Source: Arthrobacter sp. MMS18-M83 (lineage in GTDB: Bacteria; Actinomycetota; Actinomycetes; Actinomycetales; Micrococcaceae). From it: DNA of 64,000 nucleotides. Below the pieces are notes generated by a model that ran no database searches, was not told the origin of the DNA, and worked only from the letters and a program-made list of their open reading frames with translations. Shown here in pieces: positions 46,650 to 55,374 of the stretch; the stretch's first letter is position 1; every line of letters begins with the position of its first letter. The stretch lies in contig NZ_CP113343.1 in assembly GCF_026683955.1 (NCBI RefSeq), forward strand, positions 2,480,001 through 2,544,000. The letters run 5' to 3'. The translations under genes and the position numbers were made by a program.

Positions 46650-47255
46650 CTAGTTGGCTGCCGTGAAACGTGCGCGGCGGTGGGCCGGAGTCTCGATCTC
46701 GTCCAGCATGGCGACGGCGTAGTCCTGGGCTGAGATGCTGTTGCCCGCTGGGGAATCCTCGGCGGTGGAGTAGTTGCCCGTGCGCTCACCGGGCTGGATG
46801 ACGGGTGCCGGTGCCAGCACGGTCCAGTCCAGGCTCTCCGGGGCTTCTTTGACGGCGGCGAAGGCTGCGGCCGCGGTGGTGGCCTCGGCCTTGTAGGCCT
46901 CCGGGAAGTCAGGCGAATCGAGGAGGCGGACGCCGTCGATCTCCAGGGTACCGGCGCCTCCGACGATCATGAGGCGCGTGCCTTCGGCGTTGCTATAGGC
47001 GGTATCCATCGCTGCAAGCCACTCTCCGTGGTCTCCACCGGTGCGGCTCGGGCCGGTGGCGAGGATGACGGCGTCGTGCTCTTTTGCGATCTCTGCGAAA
47101 CTCTGCCCATCAGCGAGATCGGCGGCGAAGGACGTCGCTCCAGCGACCTCGGAGCCCTTGCGGGAGATGGCGGTGACTTCGTGTCCACGGGTGAGTGACT
47201 CGTTGACGATCTGGCTTCCGACCATGCCTGTTGCGCCGTAAACTGCGATTTTCAT
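46650..47255 (-). CDS. NAD(P)H-binding protein (NmrA/YwnB-like SDR)
   Basis: 201 aa from ATG 47255; an in-frame start to 47321 is unlikely because it would span the HxlR operator. The N-terminus KIAVYGATGMVGSQIVNESL TRGHEV is the extended-SDR nucleotide motif; VILATGPSRTGGDHGEWLAA and LDWTVLAPAPVIQPGERTGN are typical of the family. The catalytic YxxxK of classical SDRs is absent. Usually a quinone-linked or regulatory dehydrogenase. Divergent from an HxlR regulator that probably represses it. Confidence 0.9.
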   Translation of the reverse strand: MKIAVYGATGMVGSQIVNESLTRGHEVTAISRKGSEVAGATSFAADLADGQSFAEIAKEHDAVILATGPSRTGGDHGEWLAAMDTAYSNAEGTRLMIVGGAGTLEIDGVRLLDSPDFPEAYKAEATTAAAAFAAVKEAPESLDWTVLAPAPVIQPGERTGNYSTAEDSPAGNSISAQDYAVAMLDEIETPAHRRARFTAAN

Positions 47256-47292
47256 GACTCTCCTTGGGGTTGCTATCCTTGCAATACCAAAA

Positions 47293-47311
47293 CAGTATCT
47301 ATTTGATACTG
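47293..47311. promoter_or_regulatory. Operator for the HxlR regulator
   Basis: CAGTATC and GATACTG form a perfect 7-bp inverted repeat around TATTT, in the 83-bp gap between the divergent SDR and HxlR genes. Similar to the TACT/AGTA-type operators of HxlR/YodB repressors. Confidence 0.75.
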
Positions 47312-47338
47312 ATAGCTTCAAAGGAACTTAGTTACCTT

Positions 47339-47731
47339 ATGGAAACCAGCGAACTGCCGGCAAACGTTATGGACCCTGATTGCCCGTCCCGCGTGATCTT
47401 CCAACGCATCGGCGACAAATGGGCCTCGCTGGTTGTCCAGGTCCTCGCAGGCGGTCCCATCCGGTTCTCTGAGCTTCGCAAAATGGTCCACGTAGTAACG
47501 CCCAAGGTGCTGACCCAGACCCTTCGTACCCTCGAACGCGATGGCCTCATCACGCGGACTGTCCACGCCCAGGTGCCGCCACGCGTCGACTACGAACTGA
47601 CGGAACTCGGAACGTCCTTATTGGAACCACTGACCCTCCTGCGTCTGTGGGCGGAGGACCACGTACCCAGCATCCTTGAGGCCCGCGACGCCTATGACGA
47701 TGCCCAGGACGAGGCCGTCCTCAGGGGCTGA
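47339..47731 (+). CDS. HxlR-family transcriptional regulator
   Basis: 130 aa from ATG 47339 (AAAGGAA upstream). Winged helix of the HxlR/DUF24 type: RIGDKWASLVVQVLAGGPIR FSELRKMV, VTPKVLTQTLRTLERDGLIT and VPPRVDYELTELGTSLLEPL. A conserved Cys near the N-terminus (MDPDCPSRVIFQ) is where family members sense quinones or electrophiles. Divergent from the NAD(P)H-binding gene with an operator between them, so a redox-responsive pair is likely. Confidence 0.93.
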   Translation: METSELPANVMDPDCPSRVIFQRIGDKWASLVVQVLAGGPIRFSELRKMVHVVTPKVLTQTLRTLERDGLITRTVHAQVPPRVDYELTELGTSLLEPLTLLRLWAEDHVPSILEARDAYDDAQDEAVLRG

Positions 47732-47766
47732 CCCAGACGCTCTTTTCCAAACTGGCTAGCAGTATG

Positions 47767-47812
47767 TGTCGTTTTGACGGCTCATAACGACAACAACTGC
47801 GAGTCAGTTGGG
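47767..47812. terminator. Hairpin repeat at convergent gene ends (family copy 2)
   Basis: TGTCGTT (47767-47773) pairs with AACGACA (47786-47792), followed by ACAACTGCGAGTCAGTTGGG, which runs into the ABC ATPase stop codon. It lies between convergent genes and may terminate both. Confidence 0.6.
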
Positions 47813-48502
47813 TGTGCCGACGGGTACACCCAAGCCAAGGCGCCCGTCCCGCATGGTTGCGACGGAGTCGGTGAGCGGCAGGAACTCGGTATCGTGCGTC
47901 ACCATGACCGTCGCAGTCGCGAACTCGTCCGTGACCTGACGCAGCAACCGCACGATCGAATCGCTGCGCTCGTGATCCAACGCTGCTGTGGGTTCGTCGA
48001 CGAGCAGTACCCGGGGTTGGCCCATGAGCGCCCTCGCAATGTTCACGCGCTGCCGCTGTCCGCCCGAGAGCTGGTGCGGCCGTTTGTTGAGTGAAGCGCC
48101 GAGCCCGACGACGTCGAGTAGTTCCGTGGCGCGCGTGCGTGCCGCTTTGGCCGACTTCCCCCGGAGATGGTGGCCGATGACCAGCTGCTCGACGGCGGTG
48201 AGGGAAGGCAGCAGGTTGGGCTGCTGGAAGATGATGCCCACTTTCTCCCGGCGCAAGGAAGTCAGTTGGGCATCCTTGAGTTCGGTGGCATCCACGCCGT
48301 CGATGACGACGAGCCCTGAGCTTGGCCGGACCAGCGTGGCCGCCACGGCCAGAAGAGAGGATTTTCCGGAGCCGGACGGACCCACGAGGGAAAAGAACTC
48401 GCCAGCGTCCACGCAGAGATCCACAGCGTCCAGGGCCTTCAGGGTGGAGTCTCCGTCCGGGTACTCCAGGGTGACGTTGACTAGGTTGAGTACGGGATTC
48501 AT
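47804..48502 (-). CDS. ABC transporter ATP-binding protein (FtsX/MacB-type exporter)
   Basis: 232 aa from ATG 48502; a start 15 bp upstream is possible. Walker A VGPSGSGKSSLLAVAATL, Q-loop in IFQQPNLLPSLTAVEQLV, signature LSGGQRQRVNIARALMGQPR, Walker B VLLVDEPTAALD. MacB/LolD subgroup. Works with the permease gene 38 bp upstream. Probably exports a peptide, lipid or drug; substrate unknown. Confidence 0.93.
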   Translation of the reverse strand: MNPVLNLVNVTLEYPDGDSTLKALDAVDLCVDAGEFFSLVGPSGSGKSSLLAVAATLVRPSSGLVVIDGVDATELKDAQLTSLRREKVGIIFQQPNLLPSLTAVEQLVIGHHLRGKSAKAARTRATELLDVVGLGASLNKRPHQLSGGQRQRVNIARALMGQPRVLLVDEPTAALDHERSDSIVRLLRQVTDEFATATVMVTHDTEFLPLTDSVATMRDGRLGLGVPVGTPN

Positions 48503-48540
48503 GAATATGCCTTTCATGGAAAATATGCTGAAGGGATGCT

Positions 48541-49632
48541 CTAGTTGCCGCCGAGGGCGATGAGTGGATCCACCGTGGTGATGCCGCGGACGGCAAGGGC
48601 AGCACCCGCCAAGCCCAGGAGGACAATCCCGGCGATGGGCAGGAGCGTGGTCAGCGGAGTCACAAGGAATGGAGCCGCTTGGGCCGCGAAGAATCCACCC
48701 AGCACGCCAAGCCCACCACCCAGTCCTGCTCCGGCGAGCAGCACGATTCCAGCCTGGACCAGTGCGTCCCGCACCACGTAGCCGGAAGAGGCACCCATGG
48801 CCTTGAGCACCGCGATGTCGCGTGTGCGCTGGACGGTCCAGACAGTCAGGAACGCCACGATGACGAGTGCCGAGATGCCGTACAGGAAAGCCTGCATCAA
48901 CATGAGGGAGCCGTTTTCGCTCTTGTAGGAGCCGAGGGCCTGGAATGAGCCATTGGGGCTGGCGCTGACCGTTCCGGCCGCCGCATTAGCGGCATCGACG
49001 TCCACGGAGGCGCCGGCGTCGTACGTCACGGCGAGAACCGTTCCGATGGATGCCCCGGCAGGAATATGTGCGAGCTTCTGCCACGTGGAGCGGGAGGTCC
49101 AGACCACTCCGGTGTGGGAATACCACTCATCCTGGGTGATCGCGGAGACCGTCAGGCCGGTACCGCCGACCGTGACCCGGCTCCCGGTACTCAGCGAGAG
49201 TTCCTTGGCCAATGACTTCCCGACCACCACCTCGCCGTCCTTGACCGGGACAGGTGAGATACCGGCGTCGGCCCCGAAGACCGCCACATTGGCAGTGCCG
49301 GCAGCATTGTTCGACGAATCGAGAGACTGAAATCGAGTCTGCGTGATGCCAACGGCCTCGGCAGAGGCAACACCGGGCCGGTTTCGCCATGCCTCAAGCT
49401 GTTCGGCGGAGACTTCCGATTCCGTGTAAGACGCCTTGGCCTCGCCCCCGGCCGGCGCGCCGAACACGATTTGCTGCACAGGGAGGGCTGCGATTGCCGA
49501 GGTCGACTGGTTGCCGAGGCCCGCGGTGAGTCCGGAGAGCATGACGAGGAGGAGCGTGATGAGGGCGACGACGCTTCCCATCAGGGCGAAGCGGCCCTTG
49601 GCAAAGCGGATGTCGCGCAAGGCGAGAAACAT
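48541..49632 (-). CDS. ABC transporter permease, FtsX family
   Basis: 363 aa from ATG 49632; frame is open to 49710 but the extra residues are low-complexity. One N-terminal helix (FALMGSVVALITLLLVMLSG), a large extracytoplasmic domain (about 45-240), and three C-terminal helices with the FtsX motif (DIAVLKAMGASSGYVVRDAL). Partner of the ATPase downstream. Divergent from the two-component genes, which probably regulate it. Confidence 0.9.
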   Translation of the reverse strand: MFLALRDIRFAKGRFALMGSVVALITLLLVMLSGLTAGLGNQSTSAIAALPVQQIVFGAPAGGEAKASYTESEVSAEQLEAWRNRPGVASAEAVGITQTRFQSLDSSNNAAGTANVAVFGADAGISPVPVKDGEVVVGKSLAKELSLSTGSRVTVGGTGLTVSAITQDEWYSHTGVVWTSRSTWQKLAHIPAGASIGTVLAVTYDAGASVDVDAANAAAGTVSASPNGSFQALGSYKSENGSLMLMQAFLYGISALVIVAFLTVWTVQRTRDIAVLKAMGASSGYVVRDALVQAGIVLLAGAGLGGGLGVLGGFFAAQAAPFLVTPLTTLLPIAGIVLLGLAGAALAVRGITTVDPLIALGGN

Positions 49633-49833
49633 TTGATTCCTTTGTTCGGTGCCATTGAGGCGATCTTCTGGTCCTGTTTCAACTCTCCGACGGGACCCAG
49701 CGCAAGGCATCGGGAGGCGGATGGATCTATGCGATCGCCTTGGTTGACCCGCGGATCAACCGTTTGGTTGATTGGGCCCGAATACCGAGGAATCGGGGCA
49801 AAAGTGTCGGAGGGCGGGGCTAGTCTGGAGGGC

Positions 49834-51195
49834 ATGCAGGGAGCCGATTTGCCTCAAGCCGCGCCGTTGCCCGGTGTCACGCCGCAGCCCGATGTCGCGC
49901 CGCAGCCCAGTGTCACGGCACAGCCCAGTGGCGCTGCCGTGATTTTGCGTGTCCTGCGCGTCAGCCTGCACGTTGGTTTCGCCGTGCTTTTGTTGGTCGC
50001 CGTCCTTCGCCTTGTGGCCGCGGGCCTTTCGCCATTGGCCACCGCGGCAGGCCTGGTACTTGCCTTGTTGCTGGCGGCCGTCTACCTGGTGGGGACGTTC
50101 CTCGAGAAGAGGCACTCCCTCAATCCCAAGCGCTTCGATCCGAAGCCCTACGCGTGGCGGTGGCTCGCCGTCGTTTGTTTTCTGTGGCTGCTGCTCATGC
50201 TCATCAGTCCGGACTTTGCGTGGATGGCCTTCCCGTTGTTCTTCCTGCAACTGCACGTTTTGCCGCGGCGCTTTGCCCTGCCGGCAATAGCCACCAGCAC
50301 TGTGCTCCTGATCGCAGCCATGTGGTTCCACAACCGCGGCGCCGGGGCGGATGCCTTGCAACTTCCCATGGTCCTTGGTCCGGTTTTGGGTGCCGCCTTC
50401 GCGGTGGTTACCGGCCTGGCGTATCGGGCGCTCTACGTCGAGGGGGAGAACCAACGCCTCGCCGCCGAGGAATTGCGCCGCACCCGTGCCGAACTGGCAC
50501 GCAGCCAGCACGACGCCGGTGTGCTGGCTGAGCGCGAAAGGCTCGCCCGCGAAATCCACGACACCCTGGCCCAGGGATTCTCGAGCATCGTCCTGATGGG
50601 ACGTTCGGCGGAGAACGCCCTCGACGCTGGTGACGACGCTGCGGCCCGTGATCGCCTCAGGACCGTCCGTGAAACTGCGGCCAGCAATCTGGCGGAGGCC
50701 CGCAATTTTGTCCGGGGGCTGCGGCCGCCGGAGCTGGCGGAGTCTGGCCTGGCGGATACCTTGCGGCGTCTCTGCACCAAGACCGAGGCCGAAGCCGCTG
50801 CGCGTGGAGCCATGCTGCGCTGCCGCTTCGAGCTTCAGGGCACGCCGGTGCCGCTGCCCAATCCATACCAGACCACTTTGCTGCGCGCCGCACAGTCTTC
50901 GCTGGCGAACGTGTGGGCGCATGCGCACGCGAACACCGCCGTCGTTACCCTGTCTTTTCTGGACGCCGAGGTGACCATGGACGTGTTCGACGACGGTGCG
51001 GGCTTCGATTCCGTCGCGGCCGCCGTGGCGGAAGCGCGTGGGGACGGGACCGGCATCGGGCTCAAGAGCCTGCGCGAGCGCCTTGCGGCTCTGGACGGAA
51101 CGCTCGACGTCGAGTCTGCTCCCGGGGAGGGGACCGTGGTGGCTATCCGGCTGCCGCTGGGTACCCGCAACCCAGCTCAGGAGGCATCCGAGTGA
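49834..51195 (+). CDS. Membrane sensor histidine kinase, NarL-type (HisKA_3)
   Basis: 453 aa. ATG 49834 is preceded by TAGTCT and 7 nt (leaderless type), and by GGAGGG. The first 30 residues are a PQPSVTAQPS-like repeat. Five to six membrane helices span about 33-190. The DHp domain is ERERLAREIHDTLAQGFSSI (phospho-His in REIHD), and the ATPase domain has VFDDGAGFDS and GTGIGLKSLRERLAALDGTL. Its stop overlaps the response-regulator GTG by 4 bp. The signal is unknown; the neighbouring ABC exporter is the best candidate target. Confidence 0.93.
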   Translation: MQGADLPQAAPLPGVTPQPDVAPQPSVTAQPSGAAVILRVLRVSLHVGFAVLLLVAVLRLVAAGLSPLATAAGLVLALLLAAVYLVGTFLEKRHSLNPKRFDPKPYAWRWLAVVCFLWLLLMLISPDFAWMAFPLFFLQLHVLPRRFALPAIATSTVLLIAAMWFHNRGAGADALQLPMVLGPVLGAAFAVVTGLAYRALYVEGENQRLAAEELRRTRAELARSQHDAGVLAERERLAREIHDTLAQGFSSIVLMGRSAENALDAGDDAAARDRLRTVRETAASNLAEARNFVRGLRPPELAESGLADTLRRLCTKTEAEAAARGAMLRCRFELQGTPVPLPNPYQTTLLRAAQSSLANVWAHAHANTAVVTLSFLDAEVTMDVFDDGAGFDSVAAAVAEARGDGTGIGLKSLRERLAALDGTLDVESAPGEGTVVAIRLPLGTRNPAQEASE

Positions 51196-51851
51196 CCGAC
51201 AACATCAGGGTCTTGCTGGTGGATGACCATCCCGTGGTCCGGGCGGGGCTCCGGGCTATGCTTGCCGACTTCGAGGGCGTCAGCGTTGTGGCGGAAGCCT
51301 CCGACGGCGGCGCCGCGTTGGCAGAACTTTCGAAGCTCCATGCCCTCGGCGAGCCCGTGGACGTGGTCCTCATGGATCTGCAAATGGGCTCGGGAATGGA
51401 TGGCGTCACCGCCACCGGCAAGATCAACGCCGGTGAAGCCGGGACTCCCCCGCCACCGGTCCTGATCCTGACCACCTACGACAACGACGCCGACATCCTC
51501 GCCGCTGTGGAGGCCGGCGCGAGCGGATACATGCTGAAGGATGCACCGCCGGAGCAAATCCGGCAGGCCGTAGTGTCTGCAGCGGCGGGCCAGACTGCAC
51601 TCGCCCCCGAGGTTGCGGCGCGCCTCCTGGGGCGGATCCGAAACCCTGCGGCCGCCCTAAGCACCCGTGAGGTCCAACTTGTAGAGCTCCTCGCCACCGG
51701 CATGAGCAACCGCGCGATGGCCAAGCAGCTCTTCATTTCCGAGGCCACGGTGAAGACGCACTTGGTGCACATCTACGCCAAGCTGGGCGTGGACAACCGG
51801 ACGGCGGCCATCGCGGTGGCAACACAGCGCAGGATCATCCGGGGCCAATAG
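51192..51851 (+). CDS. LuxR/NarL-family response regulator
   Basis: 219 aa from GTG 51192. Receiver domain: RVLLVDDHPVVRAGLRAMLA with the acidic pair, phospho-acceptor Asp in VDVVLMDLQMGSGMDG, and LILTTYDNDADILAAVEAGA. The C-terminal GerE helix-turn-helix is LSTREVQLVELLATGMSNRA MAKQLFISEATVKTHL. Coupled to the kinase gene. Likely activates the divergent exporter or its own operon. Confidence 0.96.
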   Translation: MTDNIRVLLVDDHPVVRAGLRAMLADFEGVSVVAEASDGGAALAELSKLHALGEPVDVVLMDLQMGSGMDGVTATGKINAGEAGTPPPPVLILTTYDNDADILAAVEAGASGYMLKDAPPEQIRQAVVSAAAGQTALAPEVAARLLGRIRNPAAALSTREVQLVELLATGMSNRAMAKQLFISEATVKTHLVHIYAKLGVDNRTAAIAVATQRRIIRGQ

Positions 51852-51934
51852 CTCCGCACGCAGCGGGTGGCCGGCGGTAGGTTTTCGCGCCACAAATGTC
51901 GAGAGAGCCAAGCGTAGAAGGCATAATGTCGCAA

Positions 51935-53893
51935 ATGGGGAAAACCAAGAATCTTGTCCTAGGGCTTGCAGCCCTGATGATTGCTGGCTCGCTATCGGCG
52001 TGCGATGACGGCCGTTCCGGGGCGGAAGGTGCGGCCAAGCAACTCGCTTCCTCGTTGGCAGCCCTCGACGTCGGCTCGCTCGCCTTTGACGGCAAGGACG
52101 CCGCCGCGGCGAATGAGCAGCTCAAGGCTGTGTTTGCAGCCCTCGACCCAGCCAAACCTTCCGTCGAAAGCGGAGCGGTGAAGCTCGACGGCGACAAAGC
52201 CACCGTCCCGCTCAACTACACGTGGAAGATCGGAACCGCAGAATGGAAGTACACTTCCCAGGCTGCGCTGAAGAAATCGGGCGACAAATGGACGGTCCAA
52301 TGGACTTCGGCACTCCTGGAGCCCGACTTCAAGGACGGTGAAGTCCTGGACAAGACGGTGACAGCGCCCTCCAGGGCCGAGATCCTAGGTGCCGGGGACG
52401 CCAAATTGATCAGCTACCGTCCTGTGGTCTACGTCGGCATCGACAAGACCACGATCGGATCGGCAGATCCTGCCGCTTCGGCGGCGAAGCTCGCGCAATT
52501 GGTCGGTGTGGACGAAGCCGCGTACGTGAAACAGGTCCAGGCGTCCGGCCCACAGGCTTTCGTCAGTGCCATCACCCTGCGTCAAGACGGCCGGACGATC
52601 ACGGACCAGCAGATTGCGTCGATTCCGGGTGCCCGTGGCATTCCTGATTCCCTGCCTTTGGCACCGACGCGTACCTTCGCCCGCGCTGTGTTGGGTGCTG
52701 CGACAGAAGCCAGCGCCGAACAGATCCAAAAGGCCGGGGGTGCCCTCAAACTGGGAGACATCGTCGGGACTGGCGGCCTGGAGGAACAATACGACGCCCA
52801 ACTCCGAGGCCACGATGGAGTCTCCATCAAGGCCCGGCCACAAGGCATGACCGACGACCAGATCAAGGCCGCGAAGCCCGATCCCCGTCGAGTGCTCTTT
52901 GCCGTTGACGCGAAGCCCGGCGAGCCGGTGAAAACCACCCTGGATCCGCGCTTGCAGCAACTCGCGGAGGACACCTTGGCGGGCGTTGGCCCGGCGTCGG
53001 CAATTGTAGCGCTCCGTCCGTCAACCGGCGCCGTCCTTGCGGCCGCTTCCGGGCCTGGAAGCAACGGATACAACACGGCAATGCTGGGCCAGTATGCGCC
53101 GGGCTCCACCTTCAAGATCGTGGACTCCCTTGCCATGTTCCGCAACGGAATGACACCGGATTCCAAGGTTGAATGCACGCCAACAATTACGGTGGATGGC
53201 CGGACATTCAAGAACGCCGAAGGCTATCCGGAATCGTCCTTGGGTTCCATCGCTTTGCGGGACGCTTTTGCGCATTCGTGCAACACAGCCTTCATCAATG
53301 CCCGGGACAAGGTCAGCCAGGCCCAGCTCGAATCCGCGGCAACGTCCCTTGGACTGGCCGTCCAGGCCCCGAAGCTGGGGGCCGATGCCTTCTTGGGCTC
53401 GGTCCCAGGAAGCGCTGACGGCACCGAACACGCTGCTTCGATGATTGGCCAAGGCAAAGTGCTGCTTTCCCCGCTTGCCGCAGCAATCATGGCCGCCTCG
53501 GTGGCCCACGGCGCTCCGGTGTCGCCGCAACTCGTCCTGAACCCCGGCTCAGGTTCGCCCTCTGCCGGTGCCACGACGACGGCGTCTGGCTCGCCGTCGT
53601 CGTCGGCTACTCCCGACAAGCCGGTTACCCCGGCAGAGGCCGCCGCGCTGGGCGACATGATGCGTGCCGTGGTGACCTCCGGCCATGCTGGATTCCTCGC
53701 GTCAGTGCCCGGAGCGCCGGTGGGAGCGAAGACCGGGACGGCGGAATTCGGAAAGGACAACCCGCCCAAGACGCACGCCTGGATCGTTGCGGTCCACCGC
53801 GATCTGGCAGTGGCAGTTTTTGTCGAGGACGGCGGCCTCGGGGCCACCACCAGTGGCCCGTTGCTCAAGTCGTTCCTGACGGCGGCAGGATAA
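51935..53893 (+). CDS. Lipoprotein penicillin-binding protein (class B-like transpeptidase)
   Basis: 652 aa from ATG 51935, where CATAAT lies 7 nt upstream; starts at 51926 and 51896 are alternatives. Signal peptide GKTKNLVLGLAALMIAGSL with lipobox LSAC. N-terminal MecA_N/NTF2-like domain (about 25-140), PBP dimer domain (150-290), transpeptidase with SxxK in APGSTFKIVD, SxN as HSCNTAF and KTG as AKTGTAEF, all intact. A Ser/Ala/Thr-rich insert lies in front of the KTG region. It cross-links peptidoglycan; the MecA_N domain is also found in beta-lactam-tolerant PBPs. Confidence 0.92.
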   Translation: MGKTKNLVLGLAALMIAGSLSACDDGRSGAEGAAKQLASSLAALDVGSLAFDGKDAAAANEQLKAVFAALDPAKPSVESGAVKLDGDKATVPLNYTWKIGTAEWKYTSQAALKKSGDKWTVQWTSALLEPDFKDGEVLDKTVTAPSRAEILGAGDAKLISYRPVVYVGIDKTTIGSADPAASAAKLAQLVGVDEAAYVKQVQASGPQAFVSAITLRQDGRTITDQQIASIPGARGIPDSLPLAPTRTFARAVLGAATEASAEQIQKAGGALKLGDIVGTGGLEEQYDAQLRGHDGVSIKARPQGMTDDQIKAAKPDPRRVLFAVDAKPGEPVKTTLDPRLQQLAEDTLAGVGPASAIVALRPSTGAVLAAASGPGSNGYNTAMLGQYAPGSTFKIVDSLAMFRNGMTPDSKVECTPTITVDGRTFKNAEGYPESSLGSIALRDAFAHSCNTAFINARDKVSQAQLESAATSLGLAVQAPKLGADAFLGSVPGSADGTEHAASMIGQGKVLLSPLAAAIMAASVAHGAPVSPQLVLNPGSGSPSAGATTTASGSPSSSATPDKPVTPAEAAALGDMMRAVVTSGHAGFLASVPGAPVGAKTGTAEFGKDNPPKTHAWIVAVHRDLAVAVFVEDGGLGATTSGPLLKSFLTAAG

Positions 53894-53919
53894 CGCCCGC
53901 GCCCCCCGGGCCGCGCGTT

Positions 53920-54005
53920 ATATACGCAGGAGGATCGGGCATCTTGAGGCGATATGTGAGCGAGGGTCGCCGGAAAGGGGCCTATATGTGAGCGAGCGCC
54001 GGTGT
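53920..54005. repeat. Intergenic repeat cluster (GAGCGAGCGTC / GCAGGAG family), copy B
   Basis: TATACGCAGGAGGATCGGGC near 53920, then GATATGTGAGCGAGGGTC near 53951 and ATATGTGAGCGAGCGCC near 53984. Same family as copies A and C. Confidence 0.7.
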
Positions 54006-54050
54006 TGACGCCAGGGATCCCTAGACACGCCCTGCCTGCGGGTGCACACT

Positions 54051-54072
54051 TAATTCAACGCTTGTTGAATTA
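54051..54072. promoter_or_regulatory. TetR-type operator upstream of the monooxygenase
   Basis: TAATTCAAC (54051-54059) and GTTGAATTA (54064-54072) form a perfect 9-bp inverted repeat around GCTT, 22 bp before the start codon. The TetR gene in the same operon is the likely reader. Confidence 0.8.
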
Positions 54073-54093
54073 GTTGCGACGCTGGGAGTGGCC

Positions 54094-55374
54094 ATGGACC
54101 AGTTCGAAAGCACCACATGTGTCGTTGTGGGTGGCGGCCCCGCTGGTGTGATGCTCGGACTCCTGCTGGCCCGGGCCGGAGTCGAGGTCACCGTCCTCGA
54201 AAAGCATGCCGACTTCCTGCGCGATTTCCGCGGCGACACCGTCCACCCCTCCACCATCCGGCTCTTGGATGAGCTCGGGCTGGGCGAAGGATTCCGGGCC
54301 CTGCCCCAAAGCAAGCTCGGCAATTTCAAGCTCCCCACGGGTGGCGGAGAAGTGACCCTGGCCGCCTTCGATCGCCTCAAGCCGCCCTACGATTACGTAG
54401 CCATGGTTCCGCAGTGGGACCTCCTGAACTTCCTGGTGGACGCCGCGCAGCAAGAGCCGCACTTCACGCTCAGGATGAACACTGAAGCCACGGATTTGCT
54501 GTACGACGACGGCGCGAAGGTCGCCGGGGCGGCGTACTGCACGCGCGACGCGGCGTCGGGAACGGAAACCGGCACAGGCGAGCTGCGCGCAACCTTGACG
54601 GTCGCCTGTGATGGCCGCAGTTCGGTACTCCGTCAGAAGGCCGGACTTGTCCCCCACGAATTCCCCGTGCCGTTCGACACCTGGTGGTTCAGGCTCTCCC
54701 GGCGTGCCGACGAACAGGAACAGCTGGCCTCCATCATGCCCCGTTTCTCCGGCAAGGATGTTCTCCTCAGCCTGACCCGCAAGGACTTCTACCAGATCGC
54801 CTACATCGCGGAGAAAGGCAAGGATGCCAAGTTGCGTGCCGAAGGGGTAGAGAGCTTCCGCGCACGCGTCGCCCGGCTCCGCCCGGACCTGGCGGACCGC
54901 ATGGACGAGATCAAGTCCATGGACGATCTCCACATGCTGGACGTGAAGCTCAACAGGATCAAGCAGTGGCACAAACCCGGGCTCCTCCTGATCGGCGACG
55001 CGGCCCACGCCATGTCTCCTGCTGGAGGCGTGGGCATCAACCTGGCCATCCAGGACGCGGTTGCCGCGGCCCAGCGCATCGCCCGCCCATTGCTTCAGGG
55101 TACCTTGGACGAGGCCGATCTCGCTTCGGTCCAGAAGCGCCGCTGGTTCCCAACCGTAATGATCCAGAACGTGCAGCTCCTTATCCAGAAAGCGGTCTTC
55201 GGCCCCGCATTGTCCGGGCAACTGGGCGGTCCGCCGAGTTCGCTGGTCTTTGTCGCCCGCCACGTTCCGTGGTTAGGAAGACTCCCAGCGCTCATGATCG
55301 CCTTCGGGCCCCGGCCGGAACACGCCCCGGACTTCGCGCGCCGGAAGGCCGCAACGAGCAAGGATGCGGCGTGA
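54094..55374 (+). CDS. FAD-dependent monooxygenase (PHBH type)
   Basis: 426 aa from ATG 54094; a GTG 6 bp upstream is possible. FAD motif CVVVGGGPAGVMLGLLLARA, the DG motif TVACDGRSSVLRQ, and the GD motif LLIGDAAHAMSPAGGVGINL AIQDAV. It hydroxylates an aromatic or related substrate using NAD(P)H and oxygen; substrate unknown. The stop overlaps the start of the TetR gene by 4 bp, and a palindrome sits upstream, so it is probably derepressed by its substrate. Confidence 0.92.
   Translation: MDQFESTTCVVVGGGPAGVMLGLLLARAGVEVTVLEKHADFLRDFRGDTVHPSTIRLLDELGLGEGFRALPQSKLGNFKLPTGGGEVTLAAFDRLKPPYDYVAMVPQWDLLNFLVDAAQQEPHFTLRMNTEATDLLYDDGAKVAGAAYCTRDAASGTETGTGELRATLTVACDGRSSVLRQKAGLVPHEFPVPFDTWWFRLSRRADEQEQLASIMPRFSGKDVLLSLTRKDFYQIAYIAEKGKDAKLRAEGVESFRARVARLRPDLADRMDEIKSMDDLHMLDVKLNRIKQWHKPGLLLIGDAAHAMSPAGGVGINLAIQDAVAAAQRIARPLLQGTLDEADLASVQKRRWFPTVMIQNVQLLIQKAVFGPALSGQLGGPPSSLVFVARHVPWLGRLPALMIAFGPRPEHAPDFARRKAATSKDAA

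Noticed and set aside
49756..50928. 390-aa open frame on the minus strand
   Set aside because: Antisense to the histidine kinase; composition is Gln/Arg/Gly-rich shadow sequence.
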